64,000 nucleotides of DNA from a virus. A model generated the notes under the pieces. The model was not told where the DNA came from, searched no databases, and saw only the letters and a program-made list of their open reading frames with translations. Location: the IMG/VR virus record IMGVR_UViG_3300037116_000299, positions 124,001 to 188,000 of that record; one strand, written 5' to 3'. Shown piece after piece: positions 38,871-46,704 of the stretch. A program made the translations under genes and the position numbers. Positions within the stretch are counted from its first letter, which is position 1; every line of letters starts with the position of its first letter.

Positions 38871-39940
38871 GCCACTTGGATCTTGGTCTTGAGGACCGCG
38901 ATCCAAGGCTGCATCCATCCCGTATCGCGCGAGTTCCGTTCGATCGCGGCCAGCGTCCTGTCCGCGAGTCCGATCCTTCCGGTTTGAATCGCAGCAAAGG
39001 CAAACTCGTACGGCATTAGGTGCTGGTAGATGGTGGCATCGATGAACAACCGATCTTCCTTCGGATAGGGGAAGTCGTGGCCCCAGACCGAAGCATAGAA
39101 GAATGCCATCCGCGGCTCATCGATCGCCCGGTAATGCTGGACGATTTCATAGATCGGCTCAATGCGCGTCGGCCGATATTGGTAAGCCTTGAGGAATAGG
39201 GGCAGCACGGTCGCCTCCCAATCCTCTCCCAGGCGCATGGCCATCCGGCCCTTCTGATACATGGCGTACCAGCGTTCCTCGTCGAAGCCTTCAAGCAGCA
39301 CGCGTCGCCCATACCAGTATTCGGCGGGCCCATAGTGGCCGAAGTCCTTGTAGGACTGGGCCAGATAGAAGAGGCTCCGCGGATTGGTCGGATCTTCGAT
39401 CACAGCCTTGGTCAACAGGCAGATGTCGCGTTCGAACTTGTCCGTACGCATTGCTCCATCCGCCAGGTGAGTCAGGCTGATGTCGTGGATCTGCTCAAAG
39501 CGCAGCGCCGTCGGCGACGTGATGTATTCGTGGGTGACCCCGACATAGTTCCACTCGTGGCGCGACGACACCAGCATGGTCTGGGTGTAGTCGAGCGACC
39601 CTTCGTAGCGCAACTCATACGCATCCGCGGTCAGCTTTTCCTTGAATGGAGCCCGAACATTCAACACCATGTCCGCATCCATGATCAGCATGTAATCAGT
39701 CTTCGCCCGAGCGAGCCGTACGAGTTGCGTGCGATTGGCCCCGAAATTCACCCATGGGACTTCAATCAGATCCCCCGGCAGGCTCCCCAGTACGTCGAGC
39801 ACGATCGCCTGGGTGCCATCTGTCGACCCTGTGTCGCAAACGATCCAGGAATCGATCCATGGCTTCGCGGACTCTAGGGCGCGCCGAACGACTGCGCTCT
39901 CATTCTTCACCATCATGGCCAGGCAAACAGTTGGTTTCAT
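38867..39940 (-). CDS. Family 2 glycosyltransferase, antisense to the tail genes
   Basis: A 357-residue protein. The GT-A core has CLAMMVKNES at residues 5-14, WIVCDTGSTDGT (about 32-43) for UDP-sugar binding, and IMDADM (about 86-91) as the DxD motif. Residues 165-340 contain helix pairs (ALFYLAQSYKDFGHYGPAEYWYGRR) like TPR repeats, a combination known for the SunS/WaaE-like group. A TTTGGTA box on the minus strand (39970-39976) could drive it, though its -10 is poor. The enzyme might glycosylate virion proteins (nearby fibres) or host envelope glycans to block superinfection. This is the only minus-strand gene in the structural block. Confidence 0.8.
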   Translation of the reverse strand: MKPTVCLAMMVKNESAVVRRALESAKPWIDSWIVCDTGSTDGTQAIVLDVLGSLPGDLIEVPWVNFGANRTQLVRLARAKTDYMLIMDADMVLNVRAPFKEKLTADAYELRYEGSLDYTQTMLVSSRHEWNYVGVTHEYITSPTALRFEQIHDISLTHLADGAMRTDKFERDICLLTKAVIEDPTNPRSLFYLAQSYKDFGHYGPAEYWYGRRVLLEGFDEERWYAMYQKGRMAMRLGEDWEATVLPLFLKAYQYRPTRIEPIYEIVQHYRAIDEPRMAFFYASVWGHDFPYPKEDRLFIDATIYQHLMPYEFAFAAIQTGRIGLADRTLAAIERNSRDTGWMQPWIAVLKTKIQVA

Positions 39941-39995
39941 ATCGCCATCATTCCATTGGCGAAAGTAGGTACCAAAGACTAGACCCGCCGTCTTC

Positions 39996-40004
39996 CTATA
40001 CTAG
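39996..40004 (+). promoter_or_regulatory. Class 2 promoter box CTATACTAG
   Basis: TCTTCCTATACTAGATAG lies between the divergent glycosyltransferase and the gene at 40059. It would restart late transcription on the plus strand after the fibre block. Confidence 0.7.
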
Positions 40005-40058
40005 ATAGCTCCAGGAGCCTTTTATTGCGGCTCTACTCCGACAACAGGATGTCCAACC

Positions 40059-40343
40059 ATGAGTCTTTCGTCCTCAGATGAGAAGGAAATGCTTCTCAAA
40101 GTACGAGACATCCATGCCGTATTCATCGGCATCGAGGGTCAACCAGGGCGCTTTGCCACCCTTTCCAACACCGTAGAAGGACACGGCCGCCAGCTCGGCA
40201 GGCTTCAGAAGTTCCAGTGGGCGTTGACCGGTATGGGCGTCGTCATTGGCTATCTCTTCTATCATCTGGCCGGAGTTCTCGGCGCGGTTGACGCGCTGAA
40301 GAAGATCTCCTTCGTTCACACCGTCTTCCTTTCCAGGACCTAA
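40059..40343 (+). CDS. Small membrane-anchored protein, XhlA-like topology
   Basis: A 94-residue protein with a charged helical N-terminal part (EKEMLLKVRDIHAVFIG, then RQLGRLQKFQW) and one membrane helix near the C-terminus (ALTGMGVVIGYLFYHLAGVLGAV, about residues 56-78). This arrangement, coiled-coil first and membrane helix last, is that of XhlA/holin-associated proteins. A role in lysis or in the tail-membrane contact is possible. It starts the tail gene set under a class 2 promoter. Confidence 0.5.
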   Translation: MSLSSSDEKEMLLKVRDIHAVFIGIEGQPGRFATLSNTVEGHGRQLGRLQKFQWALTGMGVVIGYLFYHLAGVLGAVDALKKISFVHTVFLSRT

Positions 40344-40889
40344 ATGGCGACTGTTGGCCAATCCCGGTTGATTCAGTTCTGGATCGCCGATGTTGCCAGT
40401 GTTCCGATCACCACCTGCACGCTGTCCAGTTTCGCCATCTCCTTTACGCGGGATGGCGCAGCCTGTGCTGATGGTCTGAGCCTTGTAAACAATGGTGCCG
40501 GCAGTTACTGCCTGCAGTACACCCCAACGGCCGCCGGTCGCGATGCGGTGACGATCGATGATACTGTCAACGATCTCTACTACTGCGACATCGAGCCCAT
40601 TGTGTTGGTTGGGTCAGATGGTCTGGACCTCGTGACCGTGACCCAGGACTACGGCGGAGTGGGCGCGCTCCTGCCAAGCGCTCCGCAGCTTGCGACGTTT
40701 ACCCTCTACGCCTACTTCTATTCCGACTGGTCGGTGGGCAACAACGACCCGTCCTACGCCCTGGCTTCTTATCAACTCGATAGTTCCGGTGCCTGGAGCC
40801 TGACGCTTGTTCCCGGCACCTACACTCTGGTGCTCACGAACAACATCGGAACCACGATCGTCTTTCAGCCAAGTCTGGTGGTCGCCTAA
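40344..40889 (+). CDS. Virion structural protein, beta-rich
   Basis: A 181-residue protein starting at the base after the previous stop. It is made of strands with Thr, Val, Tyr and Asp turns and little helix (QFWIADVASVPITT; later TFTLYAYFYSDWSVG and TLVLTNNIGTTI). This is in line with a neck or tail-fibre connector. Residues 70-85 hold YYCDIEPIVLVGSDG. No known family can be named; the place in the tail operon is the only functional hint. Confidence 0.5.
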   Translation: MATVGQSRLIQFWIADVASVPITTCTLSSFAISFTRDGAACADGLSLVNNGAGSYCLQYTPTAAGRDAVTIDDTVNDLYYCDIEPIVLVGSDGLDLVTVTQDYGGVGALLPSAPQLATFTLYAYFYSDWSVGNNDPSYALASYQLDSSGAWSLTLVPGTYTLVLTNNIGTTIVFQPSLVVA

Positions 40890-40892
40890 GTC

Positions 40893-41630
40893 ATGCAGAG
40901 CAATCTCGTATTCCACATCGCGATCCCGCGCGGGCTCAAACTGAAGAACGGCGCGACACTGATGAAGGACGTCACCTTCGACCTCATCAGTCAGCTCACT
41001 CCGTTTTACTCGAGTGTGGACCTGGTGCGCCTGGGCGGCGGACCTGCGATCGCCAAGCTCTCCGACATCACCCTGGCTTGCCAGATCTTCCAGGCCAGTC
41101 TGAAAGCAGACCTGATCTCACCCAACCATCATCCCTGGTTCGGGCCGCAGTTCAAACGTTTCCTTGGCGCCCGGATGCAGTGGACCACAGCAGTCGCCAC
41201 CCGCGACCTGATGCTGAACATCGTTTCCCTGCTGGGCCCGAGCGCGCACGTGTTGGCCAACTTCTCCGCCGATCGCAAGACCGACCTCAAACAGCCCCTG
41301 TCCCAGATCGCCGGCGACATCAAGAGCTACGAGGTTGCGGTCCGCAGCGGCGGCCGTACAGTTCCGGGCGGCCGGCCCACCTTCCACTTTGCTGCCAAGG
41401 GAGTCATGGACTGGGGCGAACGCACCCCCGGGCGATCCTGGAGCGGGAACGGTATGGGTGCAAACGCCACCTCGATTGATCCCGGGTCCGCCACCGGCGG
41501 CCGCGGCAAGCCGGTCAAGTTCTTCGCATCCCCCATCTGCTCGCCGCCCTTCTCCGCGATGCGGTCTGGCATCTACCAGCCGGGCTATCCTCTGGCTCCA
41601 ACGTCGATGTCCTCGTCGGGGTACTACTAA
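40893..41630 (+). CDS. Tail or neck protein of unknown function
   Basis: A 245-residue protein three bases after its neighbour. The N-terminal two thirds are helical and folded (DVTFDLISQLTPFYSSVDLV). The C-terminal third is Gly/Ser/Pro-rich and flexible (RTPGRSWSGNGMG, ends SSSGYY). Head-tail joining proteins in this position often have such a structure, but no motif proves it. A short spacing and the shared direction place it in one operon with the next gene. Confidence 0.5.
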   Translation: MQSNLVFHIAIPRGLKLKNGATLMKDVTFDLISQLTPFYSSVDLVRLGGGPAIAKLSDITLACQIFQASLKADLISPNHHPWFGPQFKRFLGARMQWTTAVATRDLMLNIVSLLGPSAHVLANFSADRKTDLKQPLSQIAGDIKSYEVAVRSGGRTVPGGRPTFHFAAKGVMDWGERTPGRSWSGNGMGANATSIDPGSATGGRGKPVKFFASPICSPPFSAMRSGIYQPGYPLAPTSMSSSGYY

Positions 41631-41632
41631 GC

Positions 41633-42214
41633 ATGGATTTCTACGGCAACATGAGCATGGTCCCGGACATCCGGGAAGAGCTGCACGCAGTCATTCACGG
41701 CCGGGCGGATGTTACACCCCAGGGCCGCGGAGTTGTCCTGCGCCGGCTCAGCAATACACCGTGCGCCTGCTGGGACCCGGTCACAGGCGGCAGCAAGCGC
41801 CCCAACTGCCCGTACTGCAAGGGTGAGGGTTGGCAGTTCATCGAGACCCAGGAAACGATGGCGATCTACCGCGGCGTCGCCCCGGTCTATAAGCCGGGTG
41901 TGCTGGCCACCGGCCAGTATCCCCAGGCGGGTATGGGCTATACCGATACCAACCGCGCAACCGCCTACGTCGAGTTCTTCCGCACAGACGGCAGCGAGGT
42001 CTATCCGAACTACGAACGCTACACGCTGCAGGAGGCCAAGGCCTACGACAAGCTCTACGAGCTGAAGGTCGACCACGAAGGCGAGCTGGTCATCGATCTC
42101 ACCGGACACTTCGTCCGGACGGTCAAATGGAAGGTCCTGTCGGTGGTTCCCACGCACGGAGATCACGGTCGAATCGAGTTCTTCGAGCTTGGCCTCGAGA
42201 AGGAGAACGCCTAA
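41633..42214 (+). CDS. Zinc-binding neck/connector-like protein
   Basis: A 193-residue protein. CACW (about residues 43-46) and CPYCKGEG (about 57-64) form a four-cysteine zinc site like the DnaJ cysteine-rich motif; it is also seen in some head-tail connector proteins. The rest is mixed alpha/beta (YERYTLQEAKAYDKLYELKVD, then HFVRTVKWKVLSVVP). Its place before the tail completion and sheath genes supports a head-tail interface role. The family match is not certain. Confidence 0.55.
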   Translation: MDFYGNMSMVPDIREELHAVIHGRADVTPQGRGVVLRRLSNTPCACWDPVTGGSKRPNCPYCKGEGWQFIETQETMAIYRGVAPVYKPGVLATGQYPQAGMGYTDTNRATAYVEFFRTDGSEVYPNYERYTLQEAKAYDKLYELKVDHEGELVIDLTGHFVRTVKWKVLSVVPTHGDHGRIEFFELGLEKENA

Positions 42215-42258
42215 ATGCGCGTGATCAAGTGGTGAATCACCGGTAGAGGTGTGTCTTC

Positions 42259-42267
42259 CTATACTAG
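42259..42267 (+). promoter_or_regulatory. Class 2 promoter box CTATACTAG
   Basis: TCTTCCTATACTAGACAG stands 41 bases before the ATG at 42308. ATCACCGG occurs 23 bases upstream of the box, as it does for the site at 24765. That may be a second element shared by this pair. Confidence 0.7.
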
Positions 42268-42307
42268 ACAGAGGTGGCCGGGTAAACCTCCCGCGAGAGG
42301 ACCGCAC

Positions 42308-42973
42308 ATGTCTGCAATCGTGCACCCCTCGATGATCCCTCCGCCACTGCGTTCCAGCAAGCCTGCTGTGGACATCAATGGTTTCTTCCAGATCGTCGGG
42401 CAGGCGCTGACCAATTACGTCACCACCGAGGGACTTCCCCAGGGAGTCACTCCCTTCTACGTTGAGGATTTCCCTAAGGAGCGCCTCTCCCAGCCGGATA
42501 CCCCGTTCGACGGATTCACCTTCCACGTCGTGGATGGTGAGATGGCAACCACTTCGAACCTGGGCAACGCCCCACGCCAACCCGCTCTGCGCGAGACGCG
42601 CGTGATGAACGAGCTGACCGGTTACAACGAGGTCACGCTGGGCTGGTGGGAGAACTACACGGTCATCTTTGAGACCTGGTCGAAGTCCAATGGGACCGCC
42701 AACGATTTGTGCATGTGGTTTCACCGTTTCCTGATTCGGTATGCCTATTTCTACAAGGTCTTCGAAGCCTACGGGGTCAAGCAACTCCGATTCCTGAAGC
42801 GGCTCGAAGACACCGTGGAACTCAAGGAAAACCAGGAGTTGTACAAGCGTCAGTACGCCTACACCTTCCGGCTTGAATATCTCGACACCTTTGTCGAACG
42901 CCAACTCACCGACCTGACGGTCAATGTAAGCATCGGGCGGAACATTCAGACGATCGAAGTTCCTGCCACCTAA
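42308..42973 (+). CDS. Tail completion/terminator-like protein
   Basis: A 221-residue protein. ATG 42308 has GAGAGGA upstream. It is alpha/beta with a dense aromatic core (WWENYTVIFETWSKSNG, CMWFHRFLIRYAYFYKVFE). It sits directly before the sheath gene, where myoviruses encode tail-terminator or neck proteins. It ends with an extended strand (TDLTVNVSIGRNIQTIEV). The function is given by position and general fold only. Confidence 0.5.
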   Translation: MSAIVHPSMIPPPLRSSKPAVDINGFFQIVGQALTNYVTTEGLPQGVTPFYVEDFPKERLSQPDTPFDGFTFHVVDGEMATTSNLGNAPRQPALRETRVMNELTGYNEVTLGWWENYTVIFETWSKSNGTANDLCMWFHRFLIRYAYFYKVFEAYGVKQLRFLKRLEDTVELKENQELYKRQYAYTFRLEYLDTFVERQLTDLTVNVSIGRNIQTIEVPAT

Positions 42974-43030
42974 GCCCCGCACCTGTAGCGAACAGACTGT
43001 CAGTTCGCCCGATCCACGAGGAGAAATCGA

Positions 43031-44878
43031 ATGTACAACAATCTGCCTGGGATTCTGGTCAACACCGTTGATGGCGGCCTCGCCGTTCAGCGGCAGCCGG
43101 TGGCCGACTCCACTCTTGTCATCAGCACGTCCGGCCAGGGCGTCGCCAACCAGCCTTACCAGGTTGTCGATCGCACCAAAGCGGCTCTCGAATTCGGACT
43201 GCAGGGCAACCTGATCCGGGGCATGGAAGAGGCTGCATCGAATTCCGACAACCTGATCCTGTTCCGCATGGGTACCGCTCCGATGACCCTCACTGGCATC
43301 GGCGCAGATTCCACCCCGGGCGCTTTGACTGCAGGCTTCGGTTTGGAGTTCGGCCAGGTTCAGGCCACCGCCGCGACCGACTACAAGGTCTGGTACAAGG
43401 CCGGTGTGCTCGCCGTTTACTTCGGCGAGGCTCTGATCTATTCCAACGACCCGCTGCAGACGACCGACAACGGCGACCTCACCATCGACGGCTTGATCGC
43501 CGGCAATGCAGGTCTGCAGATCGGTACCGGAGCCAGCGCGACCCTCGCCAATGCCATCACGGTTCAGGCCGCAGCGGCTCTGGCAGGCGTAGCCCATCAG
43601 GCGGCTCCGACGCTGACCGCGTGCGTAACCGGCCTCGGCCTCACCGGCCGCCAGCAGTTCGTCGCCTTGCTCAAGGCGCTCGACTTGCTCCAGGGCTTCC
43701 AGGTCAAACAGATTGTGGTTCCGGAGGCGCTCTTCAATGCGCCGAACGTGGCCTTCTATGTCGCAGGCGACGCTACCACGTCCCTCAACAACCCGGTCAC
43801 CAACCCGAGTGCGCTCGACTGGCTCAAAACCTCAGCCGATGCGTATGGCAACCTCACGTTCCAGTGGGCGTCCGAGACAACGGACTCGAACGGAACAGCG
43901 GTTGCTGCCTTCGCCGGTGTGACCCTTGCGTCGCGCAAGGCCGCGGGCTTCTCCGAAGTCAACTGGGGCTACACCCTCGCCAACTTCTGCGCGTCGGTGA
44001 GCATGCTCGGCAACGAGTGCATTGGCTTCATCGGCACGACTGGCCCTGCTTCCTACAAGCTGGTCGATGTGCGCAAGTGGGTGGGTTACCTGCCCAAGTA
44101 CGACGCCAACGGAGTTGTGACCACGGCCGGTGCAGGCCTGCTCGGCATCGCCTACACGGCGGGCACGGACACCGCGCATCTGAATCCCCTGTGTGTCGAC
44201 TTTGCTTCCGGTTCGCGCAAGCCTGGCTTCTTCCAGACGGCGAGCGGACAGTACGATGATGCCGCGGAACAGGACATCAACCAGAATCCGATCGACATCG
44301 GCGCCTACCTGCATGTGGTTGCAGACCAGGCCATTCTTTCGAATGGCTTTGCCACCAACTATGTCAGCAACATCGCGACGTTCGTTGCCGGTATCTGCGG
44401 CATGCTCGACGAGAAGCGCGCACTGACCAACCTGTCGGTCTCCGGCATTCAGCAGCTGCCGGGCCTGACCTACACACCCGGCCAGCTCGATGCGCTCACC
44501 CAGGTCAACATCAACGTGCTCAAGACCAAGACCACCGGTCCGGCGCTGTTGCATGACAAGACCTGCGCCACCGATGCCAGCGACTACACCCAGGTGCTGC
44601 GCGTCCGCATCAAGGGCCTGGTGGTTGCCACCATGCTTGCGATCGGCGACCCCTTCGTGGGAGCCAGCTCGCTCGACGGTCTCCAGCTCACCTCGCTGAA
44701 GACGGCGTTGGACACCGGACTCTCCGAACTGTCCAAGCGTGGCTACATCAACAGCCCCAGCGTGGTCATCAAGACCACAGCGGCTGAACAGCGCATCGGT
44801 CACGCCGACCTGTTCCTGAAGTTCCACCCGGCCGACCAGATGGTGCAGCTCAACGCCTATGTGGGCCTGACCCGCTAA
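43031..44878 (+). CDS. Contractile tail sheath protein
   Basis: A 615-residue protein with GAGGAGA before ATG. It begins with LPGILVNTVDGGLA, typical of sheath N-terminal arms that enter neighbouring subunits. The C-terminal part has LRVRIKGLVVATMLAIGDPFVG and ends LNAYVGLTR, like the conserved sheath C-terminal domain. The middle 100-500 holds variable surface domains. Its position before a tail tube gene and the matched length of both point to the sheath. This is the main evidence for a contractile tail. Confidence 0.75.
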   Translation: MYNNLPGILVNTVDGGLAVQRQPVADSTLVISTSGQGVANQPYQVVDRTKAALEFGLQGNLIRGMEEAASNSDNLILFRMGTAPMTLTGIGADSTPGALTAGFGLEFGQVQATAATDYKVWYKAGVLAVYFGEALIYSNDPLQTTDNGDLTIDGLIAGNAGLQIGTGASATLANAITVQAAAALAGVAHQAAPTLTACVTGLGLTGRQQFVALLKALDLLQGFQVKQIVVPEALFNAPNVAFYVAGDATTSLNNPVTNPSALDWLKTSADAYGNLTFQWASETTDSNGTAVAAFAGVTLASRKAAGFSEVNWGYTLANFCASVSMLGNECIGFIGTTGPASYKLVDVRKWVGYLPKYDANGVVTTAGAGLLGIAYTAGTDTAHLNPLCVDFASGSRKPGFFQTASGQYDDAAEQDINQNPIDIGAYLHVVADQAILSNGFATNYVSNIATFVAGICGMLDEKRALTNLSVSGIQQLPGLTYTPGQLDALTQVNINVLKTKTTGPALLHDKTCATDASDYTQVLRVRIKGLVVATMLAIGDPFVGASSLDGLQLTSLKTALDTGLSELSKRGYINSPSVVIKTTAAEQRIGHADLFLKFHPADQMVQLNAYVGLTR

Positions 44879-44914
44879 GTAGTCCCTCCCTCCGCCGGCA
44901 AACCTGCCGCGGCT

Positions 44915-44949
44915 CAGCTCCCGTGAGGTCGCCCGATCTCCGGGAGCTG
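44915..44949 (+). terminator. Stem-loop between sheath and tube genes
   Basis: A 9-bp stem, CAGCTCCCG with CGGGAGCTG, has a loop of 17 bases. No T-run follows, so this is probably an mRNA-stabilising or partial termination element adjusting sheath and tube levels. Confidence 0.45.
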
Positions 44950-44987
44950 CGAATCCCTTCTGACTTCATCCTTCCAAGGAGTTCTCC

Positions 44988-45686
44988 ATGTCCAGTGCTC
45001 TCGGCGGTGTACTCGCCAGCGAAATCAGCCGTTCCTACAATTCGTTCGCAGGTTCGGACATCAAGGCGGTAATTGGCCAGTTCCAGTTCGCCGAGCTGCA
45101 GGCGATCAGCTACTCCATCACCCGCGAGAAGGCCCCGGTCTACACCCTGGGCAGCGCCGATGTGCGCGCCTACTCGCGCAACAAGCGCGGCATTGCCGGC
45201 TCCCTCATCTGGATCAACTTCGATCGCCACGCTCTGTTGAATCTCATTCAGCAGGCCGCCGGCACCTTCGTCGCCGATGCAGACGAGATTCGCCCGCAGT
45301 ACACCGACGTGTCCAACGGCTCCGCGGTCTTCCAGTCCTCGGTCATTCGTGACATGGGCCCCTCGATCAGTTCCACGATCAATGCTCTCGATCAGCAGAC
45401 CATCAACACGGTCGGCGCGACCAATGAGCTGGCGACCCCGTGGTATTCGGATCAGATTCTGCCGTTCGATGTAACGCTCGCTGGCGCAAATGAGTACGGC
45501 GCCATGTGTGCGGCCAAGATCTTCGGCCTCGAAATCCTCAACGAGGGTTCCGGGATCTCGATCGACGATGCGGTTACCGAGATGCAGGCGACCTTCGTTG
45601 CCCGTGTGGTCGAACCGATGGCCGCCGTGTCCAGTCCGTTCCAGCCGTCCACCGGCATTGGCGGTTCGGCTCTGACGCGCGCGTAA
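44988..45686 (+). CDS. Tail tube protein
   Basis: A 232-residue protein with AAGGAG before ATG. The segment AISYSITREKAPVYTLGSADVRAYSRNKRGIAGSLIW (about residues 38-73) is the usual tube-protein pattern, in which a beta-hairpin with G-x-A-x-R-x-x is followed by GI-x-GS. It forms hexameric rings inside the sheath. The position after the sheath gene agrees. A 15-bp terminator hairpin follows. Confidence 0.75.
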   Translation: MSSALGGVLASEISRSYNSFAGSDIKAVIGQFQFAELQAISYSITREKAPVYTLGSADVRAYSRNKRGIAGSLIWINFDRHALLNLIQQAAGTFVADADEIRPQYTDVSNGSAVFQSSVIRDMGPSISSTINALDQQTINTVGATNELATPWYSDQILPFDVTLAGANEYGAMCAAKIFGLEILNEGSGISIDDAVTEMQATFVARVVEPMAAVSSPFQPSTGIGGSALTRA

Positions 45687-45707
45687 TCGTTTCTCCTCAA
45701 TCTCCAT

Positions 45708-45773
45708 ACGGGCAGTTTCAGCCTTTGGCTCTTTGTTCCTTTCTGCCATGCTGAAGCTGCCCGTTTCTTTATT
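45708..45773 (+). terminator. Long-stem terminator with embedded promoter-like sequence
   Basis: Two 15-base arms at 45708-45722 and 45750-45764 pair with one G-T. A tail TTTCTTTATT follows. The 27-base loop contains CTTTGGCT, and CATGCT stands 16 bases after TTGGCT, bridging the loop and second arm. It thus unites a terminator and a class 1-like promoter. Confidence 0.8.
45725..45752 (+). promoter_or_regulatory. Class 1-like promoter inside the terminator loop
   Basis: TTGGCT, 16 bases and CATGCT fit the class 1 pattern with two changes in the -35-like box. If used, it would initiate transcription just before the ATG at 45776, so that gene would have a very short leader. Confidence 0.4.
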
Positions 45774-45775
45774 CC

Positions 45776-46702
45776 ATGTCCATCTCCTTCCCTACCGTAT
45801 CTCCCGACCAATGCCTGCTTACCTGTGGACTTGAGACGACTTCGTCTCAGGTCACTTCGTTCGTGGCGATGGGTCTGCCTGCGGACGCCGGTCCTACTCC
45901 GGCAGCCAGTGCGCCGGTGCTCGCCCCGCCAACAGCGCAGGACGCCGCGGCGCTCGCGGCTTACACCCCGTCGAAGACCAATACCCTCGACGGAAAGGGA
46001 ACGGTTGTAACGCCGCAGTGGAACCCCGGCGCCGCCGGCGCCTTCGACTATCCCACCGATGCGATCAATCACACTCCGAACCCAGGGCTGACCACGTCAG
46101 GGTCGAACTACGATGACATGACCTACACCGGGTCCGACCTGAAGGTCATGCTCGAGGTTGCAGGCAGCGGAAGCACTCCGGGATCGGTACGGCTGTCCAA
46201 GCGCCTGGCGGAGTTGACCACAATCACCGTCTCGGTCCATCGGGTCAAGTCCCCGGTACCTGCCTGCGGGTACATCAACACCAAGGGCTGGGCGCGCGGG
46301 CGGCGCACGATCGCCGGCACCATGGTCTTCACCAAGTTCCTGCAGGATGTGCTGGCCGAGTTTCTCACCTCCGCCGCCTTCACCTCCGATCTCTCCAAGG
46401 ATTCCCAGTACGTCAAGGTCGATCAGCTCCCGCCCTTCAATCTGACCTTCCTGTTCTCGAACGAGTACGGTCACCAGAGTTACCAGCGCCTGATCGGTGT
46501 TGAGTTCGTCACTTCGGGTGACGTCTACTCCATCCAGGACATGCTGAGCGAACAGACGGTCTCCTACGTCTGTGCCGACTTCACTCCTCTCCTCCCCATC
46601 TCCCAAAACAGTCAGCATGTAGCGGCAGCGTCCAACCCGATCACCGCTGCTCAGCGGACCGTGGCGGACGTGCTCAACGCCGCCGCAACACGGCAGGTCT
46701 AG
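45776..46702 (+). CDS. Second tail tube-like structural protein
   Basis: A 308-residue protein. After a Pro/Ala-rich N-terminal part, residues 115-230 contain MTYTGSDLKVMLEV, ITVSVHRVKSPVPACGYINTKGWARGRRTIAGTMVF. The order of strand, RG-x-R-x-IAG and strand is the same as in the tube protein at 44988 (RNKRGIAGSLIW). A paralogue or a tube-cap/initiator is likely. The start has no strong ribosome binding site and lies two bases after the terminator tail. Confidence 0.6.
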   Translation: MSISFPTVSPDQCLLTCGLETTSSQVTSFVAMGLPADAGPTPAASAPVLAPPTAQDAAALAAYTPSKTNTLDGKGTVVTPQWNPGAAGAFDYPTDAINHTPNPGLTTSGSNYDDMTYTGSDLKVMLEVAGSGSTPGSVRLSKRLAELTTITVSVHRVKSPVPACGYINTKGWARGRRTIAGTMVFTKFLQDVLAEFLTSAAFTSDLSKDSQYVKVDQLPPFNLTFLFSNEYGHQSYQRLIGVEFVTSGDVYSIQDMLSEQTVSYVCADFTPLLPISQNSQHVAAASNPITAAQRTVADVLNAAATRQV

Positions 46703-46704
46703 CC

